Assembly: GCA_903895595.1 (NCBI GenBank)
Contig: CAITUP010000147.1
Location: 1 to 42,083 of the forward strand
Length of the DNA: 42,083 nt
Direction of reading: 5' to 3'
DNA from: an uncultured Acetobacteraceae bacterium
Lineage (GTDB): Bacteria; Pseudomonadota; Alphaproteobacteria; Acetobacterales; Acetobacteraceae
Of the stretch, positions 9,092-17,998 are shown piece after piece. The position numbers and the translations under genes were made by a program. Each line of letters begins with the position of its first letter. Position 1 is the stretch's first letter. The notes beneath the pieces were generated by a model that saw only the letters and a program-made list of their open reading frames with translations, searched no databases and had not been told where the DNA came from.

Positions 9092-9871
9092 ATGGCGAAC
9101 AAACTCAAGGCTCGGCTCGACGCGGGTAAGGCGTGCGTGAATGCGTGGCTGGCGATACCCTCAGGTTTCTCGGCGGAGATGATGGCGGGCTGCGGCTGGG
9201 ACAGCGTCACCGTCGATATTCAGCACGGCGTGCAGGACTACCAGTCCATGGTGCAGTGCTTCCAGGCGATGGACAAGCACCCGATCACCCCGCTGGTGCG
9301 CGTGCCTTGGAACGAACCGGGCATCATCGGCAAGGTGCTGGACGGCGGTGCCTGGGGCGTGATCTGCCCGATGATCAACAACGCGGCCGAGGCGAAGGCG
9401 CTGGCGGATGCCTGCCTGTATCCGCCGATGGGCAAACGATCCAACGGTCCGATCCGCGCGGCTTCGTATGGGGAGGCGAGCCCGTATCAGACGATCGCGA
9501 ACAGCGAAATTCTCATTATTCCGATGATCGAAACCCAGGCGGGGATCGACAATATCGACGAAATCCTGAGCGTGCCCGGCATATCCGGTATCTATATCGG
9601 CCCGTCCGACATGGGATTGGCGCTGGGGATGATTCCGATCCTGGATCGGGAGGAGCCGGTCATTCTGGATATCTACAAAAAGCTGATCGCGTCCTGCCGC
9701 AAGCACGGGAAATTCGCGGGTCTGCACAACGGCACCGCGTCCTATGCCGCGCGCATGGTTGAGATGGGGTTCCAGTTCTGCACGATCGCGAACGATGTCG
9801 GGCTGATGGTGAAGGCGTCCAAGGACGCGGTGGGAACGTTCCGCAAGGAAGCCGGTCCGGGCGCGGGCTAA
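9092..9871 (+). CDS. HpcH/HpaI-family class II aldolase
   Basis: A 259-aa (beta/alpha)8 aldolase of the HpcH/HpaI family, which makes or breaks a C-C bond between pyruvate-type enolates and an aldehyde with a divalent metal. The expected catalytic set is present: His45 in DIQHG, Arg70 in LVRVPW, and metal ligands Glu147 (IPMIETQAG) and Asp173 (IGPSDMGLALG). The natural acceptor (hydroxy-oxo-heptanedioate, deoxyglucarate or another) cannot be chosen from sequence. The gene leads a tight operon with the dimeric-barrel protein (15 bases to its preferred start) and the methyltransferase-like protein, suggesting a small catabolic set. Confidence 0.9.
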   Translation: MANKLKARLDAGKACVNAWLAIPSGFSAEMMAGCGWDSVTVDIQHGVQDYQSMVQCFQAMDKHPITPLVRVPWNEPGIIGKVLDGGAWGVICPMINNAAEAKALADACLYPPMGKRSNGPIRAASYGEASPYQTIANSEILIIPMIETQAGIDNIDEILSVPGISGIYIGPSDMGLALGMIPILDREEPVILDIYKKLIASCRKHGKFAGLHNGTASYAARMVEMGFQFCTIANDVGLMVKASKDAVGTFRKEAGPGAG

Positions 9872-9886
9872 CAGGGAGGCATGACC

Positions 9887-10519
9887 ATGGCCAAAGGCGT
9901 AATGATCGCGGCGATGGATTTTACCAACGTCGACGCGGGGGAATTTAACGACTGGTACGATACCGAACATTTGCCGGAGCGGGTGCGCATTCCGGGGTTC
10001 CAGGTGTCGCAACGCTGGATCGGGGCGGATAATCCGAGCGTGTCGTTGGCGACGTACGATCTGGAAAGCGCGGCGGTGTTGGATGGGCCGGGCTACACGG
10101 CCATCAGCGGGGCGAATACGTCGCCGTGGTCGCGGCGCGTGACGTCGAAGGTGACCCGCATCCTGCGTTACACCGGCGAGCAGATCCTACCCGGCGACGG
10201 CGTCGCGCCGGAGTCCGGGGGGATTTTGCTGGTGGGGATGACTCCGGCGGCGGACGATGAGGTTGCGTTCAACCATTGGTACGACAAGGAACACGTTCCG
10301 GCTCTGGCCGCCGTTCCCGGCGTGCTTTGCGCTCGGCGGTTTCGTACGACCAACGGTTCGGCCACGAAATACGCGGCGCTGTATCATCTGACCGAACCCG
10401 GCGTGCAGGACTCCGCGGCCTGGAAAGCGGCCAGCGCGGCGACCCCGATGCCCCCGGCCGTGCGGGAACGGATCAGCGGGCGTGTCCGGCTGGTCTGTCG
10501 TCGTTACGTGCGGGCATAG
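9887..10519 (+). CDS. Tandem dimeric alpha/beta-barrel protein
   Basis: A 210-aa protein made of two copies of a ferredoxin-like dimeric-barrel domain. Each copy carries the same signature, FNDWYDTEHLP at 20-30 and FNHWYDKEHVP at 128-138, about 108 residues apart. This recalls EthD/ABM-type small enzymes and heme or product-binding barrels, here joined so one chain could fold as its own pseudo-dimer. An ATG at 9881 is only one base from the GGGAGG at 9874-9879, whereas the ATG at 9887 has a normal 7-base gap and is chosen. No function is known to me. The operon with an aldolase suggests a role in turnover of an oxo-acid or aromatic-derived compound. Confidence 0.8.
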   Translation: MAKGVMIAAMDFTNVDAGEFNDWYDTEHLPERVRIPGFQVSQRWIGADNPSVSLATYDLESAAVLDGPGYTAISGANTSPWSRRVTSKVTRILRYTGEQILPGDGVAPESGGILLVGMTPAADDEVAFNHWYDKEHVPALAAVPGVLCARRFRTTNGSATKYAALYHLTEPGVQDSAAWKAASAATPMPPAVRERISGRVRLVCRRYVRA

Positions 10520-10525
10520 GCGTTC

Positions 10526-11143
10526 GTGGAGCAATTACCCGGCTTGCCAGCGGCGGCGTTCGAGAAACAGGATCCGACGCCGGACGCGGAGTTCTACGAT
10601 TTCCCGCGTTTCGTCACCCATATCGATGCCGGTGCGATCGCGGCGGTGACATCCGTCTACCGGGACGTTTTTCCGGCGGGCGGATCGTTGCTGGATTTGA
10701 TGAGCAGCTGGGTCAGCCATCTGCCGGCAGACGTTGCGTATGCGTCAGTCGTCGGGCACGGCATGAACGAGGAAGAGCTGGCCGCCAATCCCCGGTTCTC
10801 CCGCTGGTTTATTCAGGATTTCAACGCCGATCCGGTCCTGAAGCTGGACGACGCGTCGTTCGACGGGGCGGGGCTGTGCGTGTCGGTGCAGTATCTGCAA
10901 CGGCCGGTGGAGTTGTTCCGGGAAGTGGGGCGCGTGTTGCGGCCGGGGGCGCCGTTCGTGGTGTCGTTTTCCAACCGTTGCTTTCCCACCAAGGCGGTGG
11001 CGATCTGGCAGGCGATGCGCGGGCCAGATCAGCAGACGCTGGTCGGGGCTTATATGCGGGCGGCGGGGTTCGCGGAAACCTCCACCCGGACGTTCGTGCC
11101 GCCGGGCGGAGATCCGTTGTGGGTCGTGATCGCTACGGTTTAG
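10526..11143 (+). CDS. Methyltransferase-like protein with altered SAM motif I
   Basis: A 205-aa protein with the downstream pattern of class I methyltransferases (DDASFDGAGLCVSVQYL as motif IV region, then ELFREVGRVLRPGAPFVVSF, as in Methyltransf_11). Where motif I should read like DLGCGTG it has LLDLMSSWVSHLP, so the usual glycine loop for S-adenosylmethionine is missing. I believe this variant motif occurs in a conserved subgroup. Whether it binds SAM is open. The start is a GTG 6 bases after the previous stop, without a clear Shine-Dalgarno, which suggests translational coupling. Its stop overlaps the VOC gene stop by 4 bases on the other strand. Confidence 0.7.
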   Translation: MEQLPGLPAAAFEKQDPTPDAEFYDFPRFVTHIDAGAIAAVTSVYRDVFPAGGSLLDLMSSWVSHLPADVAYASVVGHGMNEEELAANPRFSRWFIQDFNADPVLKLDDASFDGAGLCVSVQYLQRPVELFREVGRVLRPGAPFVVSFSNRCFPTKAVAIWQAMRGPDQQTLVGAYMRAAGFAETSTRTFVPPGGDPLWVVIATV

Positions 11144-11514
11144 GCGGCCGGGCGGTGCAGACCGCACAGCTTGTTGCCGTCGGGATCGCGCAGGTAGGCC
11201 AAATAGGCGCCGTGCGAGCGGATGCCGGGGGCTTCCTCGATGGAGGTGCCGCCATTGGCGACGCCGGCGGCGTGCCAGGCATTACCCTGCTCGACGCTGG
11301 CGATCGCGATGCCGACGGTGCCGCCGTTGGCGTGCGTGGCGGGTTTCCCATCGATGGGCGGGCTGAGCATGAGGCGGCCGCCGTTATGGGCGTAGATCAG
11401 CCGGCCACGCGGGTCCACGGTGCCCGCCGGCCCGCCGATGGCGGCGAACAGCGCGTCGTAGAATTTTTTGGAGCGCTCGATATTGTTGCTGCCGAGCATG
11501 ATGTGCGTGAACAT
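11140..11514 (-). CDS. VOC (glyoxalase/dioxygenase fold) family protein
   Basis: A 124-aa single VOC-fold protein: FTHIMLGSNNIERSKKFYDAL at the start and YLRDPDGNKLCGLHRP at the end are the two conserved ends of the fold. His4 is a likely metal ligand, but the usual C-terminal Glu after DPDGN is replaced (KLC), as in a common subgroup of uncharacterised lyase- or glyoxalase-like proteins. The active unit would be a dimer. It lies 24 bases downstream of the DsbA-like gene on the same strand, so the two are probably co-transcribed. The substrate is unknown. Confidence 0.82.
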   Translation of the reverse strand: MFTHIMLGSNNIERSKKFYDALFAAIGGPAGTVDPRGRLIYAHNGGRLMLSPPIDGKPATHANGGTVGIAIASVEQGNAWHAAGVANGGTSIEEAPGIRSHGAYLAYLRDPDGNKLCGLHRPAA

Positions 11515-11538
11515 GGATTAGGCTCCTCCTTGTGGGCG

Positions 11539-12099
11539 TCAGCTCTGTAGCAGCCGTTTGGCCCAGTCGGCAACCGTGTCGCCGGAGGAGATGTCGGCAT
11601 GGACCAGCCCGTCGATCATGAACGTCGGGGAGACATGGATGCCATTCTGGCGGGCGTATTTGCAGTGCCACTTGATTTCGCGGTCCAGGGTGGGGATGGC
11701 GAAGGCTTCTTTGAGGTTCAGGCCGGTGTAGGTTTCGATTTTCGTTATGATGTCGTTGGGGGTTGCGTCCATGTTGGGGCCGGCGGCGTGGTGCGCGAAC
11801 TCGAATTCTTCACGGTGGGCGCCGACTTCGGCCAGGACTTTTTTGGCGGATTCTTTGCCGCCGGGGAGGGTGGAGGCGGCGATTATGCAGCGGACGATGA
11901 CGCCGGAATACATGTGCCAGGGTTGGGATTGGAGGCGGATTTGGATGGTTATCCGGTCCTCGCCGGCTTCGGCAAGCAGATCGTCGAGTTTGTTGAAGGC
12001 TTTGACCGAGTAGGGGCAGGTGGGTTCGAGGAAGGCTTCGAACACGCGGGGGCCGTGGCCCCAGGTTAGGGGGGCTGCTTGCCAGGTCGGTTGGGTCAT
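11539..12099 (-). CDS. DsbA-like thioredoxin-fold protein with CPYS site
   Basis: A 186-aa thioredoxin-fold protein with an inserted helical part, as in DsbA/FrnE proteins. The active-site motif is C28-P-Y-S31, so it has one cysteine at the usual CxxC position, as in monothiol or glutathione-linked members. The cis-proline loop VSPTFMIDG is near the C-terminus. No signal peptide is visible, so it is probably cytoplasmic. It could be a glutathione-dependent isomerase or reductase. Pairing with a VOC protein downstream fits thiol-linked detoxification, but that is inference. Confidence 0.78.
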   Translation of the reverse strand: MTQPTWQAAPLTWGHGPRVFEAFLEPTCPYSVKAFNKLDDLLAEAGEDRITIQIRLQSQPWHMYSGVIVRCIIAASTLPGGKESAKKVLAEVGAHREEFEFAHHAAGPNMDATPNDIITKIETYTGLNLKEAFAIPTLDREIKWHCKYARQNGIHVSPTFMIDGLVHADISSGDTVADWAKRLLQS

Positions 12100-12188
12100 T
12101 GGGTGCTCCTTGGAGTGTGCGGGGATTTTAGCGCTGGGGGTGGCGGGGGTGAACAGAGGATTCGCATATGACGGATTTCCGCCATTTT

Positions 12189-12360
12189 ATACCAACCGAA
12201 CCAACCATTGACGCACCGGAATTCGCCAAATCGTGCATGCTGACGAAGGTCAGCATGCACGACTGTTGGCGCCATACCTCGTAAGTCGTGGATGCCGACC
12301 TGCGTCGGCATGACGACAGGGCACCGCTGACTATGAGTCAAAGGTTCGGACGCTTGGTAT
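12189..12360. repeat. Composite palindromic element with terminal inverted repeats
   Basis: The 365-base gap between the DsbA-like start and the transporter operon end holds this element. Its ends are inverted copies: ATACCAACCGAACC at 12189-12202 and, reversed at 12343-12360, ATACCAAGCGTCCGAACC (same but for a 4-base insertion). Inside are two hairpins: a perfect 14-base stem with GAAG loop at 12231-12262, and ATGCCGAC/GTCGGCAT (12292-12311) extended by GTCGT/ACGAC to 12285-12317. Just outside, TTCGCATATGACGGATTTCCG (12161-12181) resembles part of the 17999-18236 element. No transposase is present. It looks like a non-autonomous or REP/BIME-type element; the hairpins could also end the transporter operon. 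Confidence 0.65.
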
Positions 12361-12464
12361 TACGCCGATTGGCCCTCAACCTGGCGAAATTGAAAGGTTC
12401 CAAGGGGTCGATGAAAGGAAAACCGAAGAGAGCCGGATGGAACGACGAGTTCCTGGGACGCCCC

Positions 12465-13433
12465 CTACCGCAAATGGCAAGCCACCTGCCGCCCAACCCC
12501 GACATCCCGTAGCACCGGAGCTTCCACGCGGCACCGAGCTTCGGCATACGGGCAACGCGGGTGGAAATGGCAGCCGGAGGGTGGGTTGATCGGGCTGGGC
12601 ACATCGCCCTCCACCCGGTGCTTCGTCCGCTTCAGCGCCGGATCGGGCAGCGGCACCGCCGCCAGCAGCGCTTCCGTGTAGGGATGCAGCGGCTTGGCGA
12701 ACAACGCCGTCTTGTCGGCGTATTCGACGATCCGCCCCAGATACATCACCGCCACGCGGTGGCTGATATGTTCCACCACCGCGAGATTGTGGGAGATGAA
12801 CAGGTAGGAAAGCTTCCGGTCCCGCTGCAGGTCCATCAGCAGGTTGATCACCTGCGCCTGAATGGACACGTCCAGCGCCGACACCGGCTCATCCGCGACG
12901 ATAAACCCGGGATCGAGCGCCAAAGCCCGCGCGATCGACACGCGTTGCCGCTGCCCGCCGGAGAACTGGTGCGGATAGTTGTTCATCTGCGCCGGCCGCA
13001 GCCCGACCAGCCGGAACAGGTCCGCGACTTTCGCTTCCCGTTCGCCACGGTCGCCGACGCCGTGGACCTTCAGCGGCTCGCCCACGATCTCCCCGGCTTT
13101 GATGCGGGGATTCAGGGACGAGAACGGGTCCTGAAACACGATCTGCATCTGCCGCCGCAGCGCCCGCAGGTCCTGCTTACCGACCGCCGTGATGTCGTTG
13201 CCGTTAATCTTGATCGACCCCGCCGAGGGTTCGATCAGCCGCAGCACCGTGCGGCCCACGGTCGATTTACCGCATCCGCTTTCGCCGACCAGCCCGAGCG
13301 TCTCGCCGGCGTTGATGGAGAAGCTGACGCCATCGACGGCGCGCACGTTGCCGACGGTGCGGCGGAGCAACCCTTTCCGGATAGGAAAGAATTTGCGCAG
13401 GCCGGAGACTTCGACCAGGGGCGTTTGTTCCAT
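12465..13433 (-). CDS. Peptide ABC transporter ATPase (OppF/DppF type)
   Basis: About 322 aa, the second ATP-binding subunit of an oligopeptide/dipeptide importer. It shows Walker [10 protein letters not shown] (50-58), Q-loop [10 protein letters not shown], signature FSGGQRQRV, and Walker [13 protein letters not shown]. The C-terminus has the oligo-HPY extension with a Cys cluster ([14 protein letters not shown]) typical of OppD/F and DppD/F. A GTG at 13442 is in frame, but the ATG at 13433 lies at normal distance from AGGGTG and is preferred. It is the last gene of the five-gene operon, 10 bases after the DppD-type gene. Confidence 0.92.
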   Translation of the reverse strand: MEQTPLVEVSGLRKFFPIRKGLLRRTVGNVRAVDGVSFSINAGETLGLVGESGCGKSTVGRTVLRLIEPSAGSIKINGNDITAVGKQDLRALRRQMQIVFQDPFSSLNPRIKAGEIVGEPLKVHGVGDRGEREAKVADLFRLVGLRPAQMNNYPHQFSGGQRQRVSIARALALDPGFIVADEPVSALDVSIQAQVINLLMDLQRDRKLSYLFISHNLAVVEHISHRVAVMYLGRIVEYADKTALFAKPLHPYTEALLAAVPLPDPALKRTKHRVEGDVPSPINPPSGCHFHPRCPYAEARCRVEAPVLRDVGVGRQVACHLR

Positions 13434-13443
13434 CGTGGTCACC

Positions 13444-14427
13444 CTACGCCTGCCAACAGGCAGCGAAATGATCCGGCTGCTTTAACTCGAACGGCGGCAC
13501 CTGCGCGTGGCATTTCGCGTCCGCCAAAGAACACCGCGGCGCGAAGGCGCAGCCGGGCGGCAGATCGTTCAGTGCCGGCACCATGCCGGTGATTTCGCGA
13601 AGACGCTCATCCGGCGACACGTCCAGCCCGCGCGCGCTGCCGACCCGCGGGATCGATCCCAGCAGGCCGCGCGGATAGGGATGCAGCGGATGGGCGAACA
13701 GATCGCCGACCGCCGCTTCCTCGACCTTGCGGCCCGCGTACATTACGACAACCCGCTGCGCGACTTCGGCCACCACGCCCAAATCGTGGGTGATCAGCAC
13801 CACGGCGGTGCCGAATTCCTTCTGCAAATCGCCGATCAGGTCCAAGATCTGCGCCTGAATGGTCACGTCCAGCGCGGTGGTCGGCTCGTCCGCCACCAGC
13901 ACTTTCGGCTTGCAGGCCAGCGCCATCGCGATCATCGCCCGCTGGCGCATGCCGCCGGACATCTGATGCGGGTACTCGCGCGCCCGCCGCGCCGGCTCCG
14001 GAATGCGCACATGGTGCAGCATCTCCACCGCTCGGTCGCGCGCCACCTGTTTGGAGGCGCCGTCGTGCAGCATCACCATCTCGGCGATCTGCTTGCCGAC
14101 GGTCATCAGCGGGTTCAGCGCCGTCATCGGCTCCTGAAAGATCATCGCGATCTTGCTGCCGCGCATCTTGCGCATCTCGGGCTCGCTCAGCTTCAGCAGA
14201 TCGGTCCCGTCCACCTTGACGCTGCCGGACACGATTTCCCCCGGCGGTTGTGGGATCAGCCGCATCAGCGACAGTGCCGTGATGGTCTTGCCGCAGCCGG
14301 ACTCGCCGACGATCGCCAGGGTTTCGCCCGCGTTGACGCTGAAGGACACATCCTGCACCGCGCGCACCAGCCCGCGCCGCGTGTGAAACACCGTGCTCAG
14401 GCCGGAGACTTCCAGAACGGGGGCCAT
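13444..14427 (-). CDS. Peptide ABC transporter ATPase (OppD/DppD type)
   Basis: 327 aa, the first ATP-binding subunit of the importer. Walker A GESGCGKT is at 41-48, Q-loop [10 protein letters not shown] at 97-106, the signature [15 protein letters not shown] follows, and Walker B is [13 protein letters not shown]. The C-terminal Cys-rich oligo-HPY part ([14 protein letters not shown]) is present. Its ATG shares one base with the stop of the upstream permease gene (TGATG), so translation is coupled. Together with the other ATPase it forms the heterodimer that powers uptake. Confidence 0.93.
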   Translation of the reverse strand: MAPVLEVSGLSTVFHTRRGLVRAVQDVSFSVNAGETLAIVGESGCGKTITALSLMRLIPQPPGEIVSGSVKVDGTDLLKLSEPEMRKMRGSKIAMIFQEPMTALNPLMTVGKQIAEMVMLHDGASKQVARDRAVEMLHHVRIPEPARRAREYPHQMSGGMRQRAMIAMALACKPKVLVADEPTTALDVTIQAQILDLIGDLQKEFGTAVVLITHDLGVVAEVAQRVVVMYAGRKVEEAAVGDLFAHPLHPYPRGLLGSIPRVGSARGLDVSPDERLREITGMVPALNDLPPGCAFAPRCSLADAKCHAQVPPFELKQPDHFAACWQA

Positions 14428-15287
14428 CAGTCGCGCTGCCTCGGGTCGAGGGCGTCGCGCAGCGCGTCGCCCAACAGGTTGGAGCCGAACACCACCAGAC
14501 TGATGGCGAGGCCAGGATAGATCACTAGCCACGGCGCGGTGCGCACGTATTCGGCGGCGGATTCCGACAGCATGCGGCCCCAGGACGGGTAAGGTTCGGG
14601 CACGCCCAGACCGAGGAAGGACAGCGACGCCTCTGTCAGGATGGTGGACCCGAGCTGCGCGGTCGCGAGCACGATCAGCGGCGCCAGCGTGTTGGGCAGG
14701 ACGTGGATGATGGCGATGCGCCATTCGCTCATGCCCGTGGCCTTGGCGGCCTCGACGTAGGGCATTTCCCGCAGCGACAGTACGTTCGACCGGATCACGC
14801 GCGCGACCGTGGGTATCAGCGGAATGGCGATGGCGACGATGGTGTTGCGCAAGGACGGCCCGAGCGAGGCGGTGATCACCAGCGCCATGACCAGCAGAGG
14901 CAGCGCCTGCATGACTTCCGTCACACGCTGCACCAACAGGTCGAACCAGCCGCCGATATAGCCGCAGGCCAACCCGACGGCGCAGCCGATGCCGCTGCCG
15001 ATGATTGTCGCCCCCAGCGCCACGGCCAGCGACACGCGGGCACCATGGATCAGCCGGCTGAACACGTCGCGGCCCATCATGTCGGCGCCCATCAGATACA
15101 CCGGCCCCGGCGCCGCCAGCGACGCCTTGGCATTGGTATTGAAGGGATCGAGCGGCGCCACGGCGGAGGCGAAAATCGCCGCCAGCACGAACACGATCAT
15201 AATGATCCCGCCCGCAACGCCCAGCGGATAGCGGCGCGCGTTATAGGAAACATTGTTCCAGAAACTGTGGGAGATGGTGGCGCTCAT
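14427..15287 (-). CDS. Peptide ABC transporter permease (OppC/DppC type)
   Basis: 286 aa, a membrane subunit with an N-terminal helix (about 22-46), the OppC_N segment with [11 protein letters not shown] and [18 protein letters not shown], then the BPD-transporter permease core with the EAA loop ([21 protein letters not shown]) that docks the ATPases. About six membrane helices are expected. It overlaps the upstream permease gene by 4 bases (ATGA) and the downstream ATPase gene by 1 base. Confidence 0.92.
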   Translation of the reverse strand: MSATISHSFWNNVSYNARRYPLGVAGGIIMIVFVLAAIFASAVAPLDPFNTNAKASLAAPGPVYLMGADMMGRDVFSRLIHGARVSLAVALGATIIGSGIGCAVGLACGYIGGWFDLLVQRVTEVMQALPLLVMALVITASLGPSLRNTIVAIAIPLIPTVARVIRSNVLSLREMPYVEAAKATGMSEWRIAIIHVLPNTLAPLIVLATAQLGSTILTEASLSFLGLGVPEPYPSWGRMLSESAAEYVRTAPWLVIYPGLAISLVVFGSNLLGDALRDALDPRQRD

Positions 15288-16231
15288 TCGCTGTACCGGA
15301 TGCGGGGGTCGACGAGCATATACAGCAGGTCGACGATCAGATTGACGGTCACGACGACGATGGCGATGAACATGACCAAGTTCTGCACCATCGGGTAGTC
15401 GCGCCAGCGGATCGCCTCCACCAGGAAGCGGGCGACGCCGGGGATGTTGAAGACGGTCTCCGTCACGATCAGCCCGCCCATCAGGAACGCGGTTTCCACG
15501 CCGATGGTGGTGATCACCGGCAGCAGCGCGTTGCGCAGCGCGTGGTCGTAGGTGACGGCGTTATCCGACAACCCCTTGGATTTGGCGGTGCGGACGAAAT
15601 CCTGCCGCAGGATTTCCAGCATCGACGACCGCGTCAGACGCATGATCAGCGCCGAACTGCGGAAGCCGACGGATGCTGCCGGGATCGCCAGCATCGCGAT
15701 CCATGCCCAAATGCTCGCGGGGGCACGATCGTAGATGGGGATCGTCCCGAACCAGCGCACGCAGGCCATCAGGATCAGCAGGCCGAGCCAGAAGGACGGC
15801 ATGGACAGGCCGCTGAGGGACAGGACGCGCAGCGCGTAATCCAGCTTGGTGTTCTGCTTCACCGCGCTGATCACGCCCAGCGGCACCCCGGCGCAGATGG
15901 CGAACACCAGCGCCAGCCCGGCCAGACGCGCGGTGATGGGAATGCGCGGCAAAATCTCATCGATGACCGGCTTTTCCGACACGTAGGAAAACCCAAGCTC
16001 CCCGTGCAGCACCCCGTTCAGCCACGACCAGTATTGCAGCGGCAGCGGCAGATCCAGACCGAGGTCAGCGATGATTTTCTGCTTTTCCGACGGATCGATC
16101 ATGCCGGCGGAATCGAACAGGATATCGGCGATGTTGCCGGGCACGATACGCAGCAGCAGGAAAATCGCGACCGAGACGCCGAACAGCGTCACGATCATCA
16201 GCAGCAGCCGGCGGATGAGGTAGGTCAGCAT
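15284..16231 (-). CDS. Peptide ABC transporter permease (OppB/DppB type)
   Basis: 315 aa, the second membrane subunit. It has the classic N-terminus MLTYLIRRLLLMIVTLFGVS as first helix, the conserved IVPGN block, and the EAA-type loop (RTAKSKGLSDNAVTYDHALRNA). It ends with the usual LVDPRIRY tail. Only 3 bases separate it from the substrate-binding protein gene and it overlaps the DppC-type gene by 4 bases, so all five genes are one transcription unit. Confidence 0.93.
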   Translation of the reverse strand: MLTYLIRRLLLMIVTLFGVSVAIFLLLRIVPGNIADILFDSAGMIDPSEKQKIIADLGLDLPLPLQYWSWLNGVLHGELGFSYVSEKPVIDEILPRIPITARLAGLALVFAICAGVPLGVISAVKQNTKLDYALRVLSLSGLSMPSFWLGLLILMACVRWFGTIPIYDRAPASIWAWIAMLAIPAASVGFRSSALIMRLTRSSMLEILRQDFVRTAKSKGLSDNAVTYDHALRNALLPVITTIGVETAFLMGGLIVTETVFNIPGVARFLVEAIRWRDYPMVQNLVMFIAIVVVTVNLIVDLLYMLVDPRIRYSE

Positions 16232-16234
16232 GGG

Positions 16235-17830
16235 TCAGCGTTCCAGCCAAGCGTCGTCGAGACGCCAGTGGTTATAGATGCTGTTCACCGCCAAATGCAG
16301 GCCCTTCACATGCGGCCACCAGCAGGTGCCGCCCTGCGCCTGATAGACGATCGGGCGGGCGCCGTCCTCCTGCAGGGTTTTGTCGATCTGCCAGACGATC
16401 TGTTTGCGGGCCTCGAAATCCTTCATCTGGGATTGCTTGTGGAACAGGACTTCCAGGTCCTTGTTGCAGTAGGCGGTATAGTTCCGCTCCGACCCGCAGG
16501 TGTAGTTTTCGAAGAACATTACGTCGGGATCGTCGATGCCGGTGCCCTGCACGTTCATGCCGACGGCATAATCCTTCTTCAGCAGGCGAGCATACCAAAC
16601 CGCGGAGTCCAGTGGCTCCAACTCGCCCTGGATGTAGACGTTTTTCAGATGATCGATCAGGAGCACCGCCGCATCGCGGTAATCCGGGATGTTGCGGGTG
16701 GAGACCTTCAGTTGCAGCGGCTTTTCCGCGCTGTAGCCGAGGGAGGCCATGATCTTGCGGCCTTCCTCCCGGCTTTTCTCCACGTCGGCGCCATAGCCGG
16801 GGACGGTGGCCATGAATTCCTTCGACCAACCCCACAGCCCCTCGGGCGGAGCCAACATCGCGCCGCCGATATTATAGATGCCGCGGCTGAGAATGTCGGA
16901 AAACGCCTTGCGGTCGATCGACAGCACCAATGCGCGCCGGATTTTCGCGTCGTCGAACGGCGGCCGGTCGCGGTTGATCAGCAAATTCCCCTGCGTATTG
17001 GAAGGCTGCACCAAACACTGCATGCCAGGCACTTCCTTCTGCACGTCCTTCACCAGCTCGGGCGTCAGCTCCCCGGTGATGTTCATGTCGAATTTGCCGG
17101 ATTCCAGCGCCAGCACGGCGGTCGAGCGGTTGGCGATGATCGAATATTCGATCCCGTCCAGATAGGGCTGGCCCGGCTTCCAGTAGTCCTTGTTACGTTC
17201 GAGCCTGATGGACTCGTTCTGCTTGAATTCCACGAACTTGAACGGCCCGGTGCCGATCGGATGCGTGCGCATTTGCGGCGCGGGCACGTGGCAGGGGTAA
17301 ACCGGGGAGAAACCGCCCGACAGCATCACCAGAAAGGACGGTTGCGGATCGTACAGGTGGAAGGTCACCTGCAAGGGATTGTCGACGACGATGTCCTTGA
17401 TGTCGAACCACCAGGTCTTGCGTGGGTTCTTGCGCATCTTGCCGTCGACCTTGCCGGATACGACGTCCCAGGTGCACTTCACATCCTCGGCCGTGAACGG
17501 CTTGCCATCGTGCCACTTCACGCCATCGCGGAGCTTGAAGGTCAGCGTCCGGTCGCCGTCGCTATAGGCCCAGGACGTCGCGAGCTCCGGCACCACGGCT
17601 TCCAGCCGGTTCTGCTTCGCGTCGGGCGCGAACACGACTAGATTGTTGAACACGCCCATGAACGGCATGTCTGTGGAGATCGTCGCTTCCTCATGGATGG
17701 AGGCGCTGGGCGGGTTGTCGCGGTGCGTGATGCGCAGCACGCCACCCTGCTTTTGGGCCTGCGCGGCACCGGTCCACAGCGATAGGGCGCAGACGCCGGC
17801 AATCGCCAGCCGTCTCAGCAAACGCGACAT
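16235..17830 (-). CDS. Peptide ABC transporter substrate-binding protein
   Basis: 531 aa of the SBP_bac_5 (DppA/OppA) family. A signal peptide is clear: basic MSRLLRRL, a hydrophobic core, then AQA before QKQGG at about residue 25, so the mature protein is periplasmic. Family marks include the LRDGVKWHDGKPFTAEDVK segment and GTGPFKFVEF. It binds the transported solute, often peptides but sometimes nickel, opines or glutathione in this family, and passes it to the permeases. As first gene of the operon its promoter should lie in 17831-18000, a region full of palindromes. No regulator gene is adjacent. Confidence 0.93.
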   Translation of the reverse strand: MSRLLRRLAIAGVCALSLWTGAAQAQKQGGVLRITHRDNPPSASIHEEATISTDMPFMGVFNNLVVFAPDAKQNRLEAVVPELATSWAYSDGDRTLTFKLRDGVKWHDGKPFTAEDVKCTWDVVSGKVDGKMRKNPRKTWWFDIKDIVVDNPLQVTFHLYDPQPSFLVMLSGGFSPVYPCHVPAPQMRTHPIGTGPFKFVEFKQNESIRLERNKDYWKPGQPYLDGIEYSIIANRSTAVLALESGKFDMNITGELTPELVKDVQKEVPGMQCLVQPSNTQGNLLINRDRPPFDDAKIRRALVLSIDRKAFSDILSRGIYNIGGAMLAPPEGLWGWSKEFMATVPGYGADVEKSREEGRKIMASLGYSAEKPLQLKVSTRNIPDYRDAAVLLIDHLKNVYIQGELEPLDSAVWYARLLKKDYAVGMNVQGTGIDDPDVMFFENYTCGSERNYTAYCNKDLEVLFHKQSQMKDFEARKQIVWQIDKTLQEDGARPIVYQAQGGTCWWPHVKGLHLAVNSIYNHWRLDDAWLER

Positions 17831-17920
17831 TATGCCTTCCCTCCCTGCGTTCAGGCTATGGCGCCATCTAACGGGGCGGGGAGGGGCTTGGCAACCGGGA
17901 AAGGCGGCGGCTCCGTGTCA

Positions 17921-17940
17921 TCCTCGCCGAAGGGCGAGGA
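17921..17940. repeat. REP-like hairpin upstream of the transporter operon
   Basis: A perfect hairpin, TCCTCGCC (17921-17928), loop GAAG, GGCGAGGA (17933-17940). The surrounding CATCCTCGCC...GGCGAGGACCCA resembles dispersed palindromes of alphaproteobacterial spacers. It sits 91 bases upstream of the substrate-binding protein start and could affect that leader. Confidence 0.5.
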
Positions 17941-17998
17941 CCCACGCCTTAGCACCGCATCAATCGTCAAAAATATTGCGTTTAGCGCGATCTATCTG

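Noticed and set aside
12333-12512. A 59-codon forward frame with a basic peptide after the composite repeat
   Set aside because: It has no ribosome site, starts inside a repeat and overlaps the end of the transporter ATPase gene.
15542-17641. A 699-codon forward open frame opposite the peptide transporter permease and binding-protein genes
   Set aside because: It mirrors well-conserved genes in GC-rich DNA. Its translation is rich in His, Arg, Gln and Asp with no recognisable domain.
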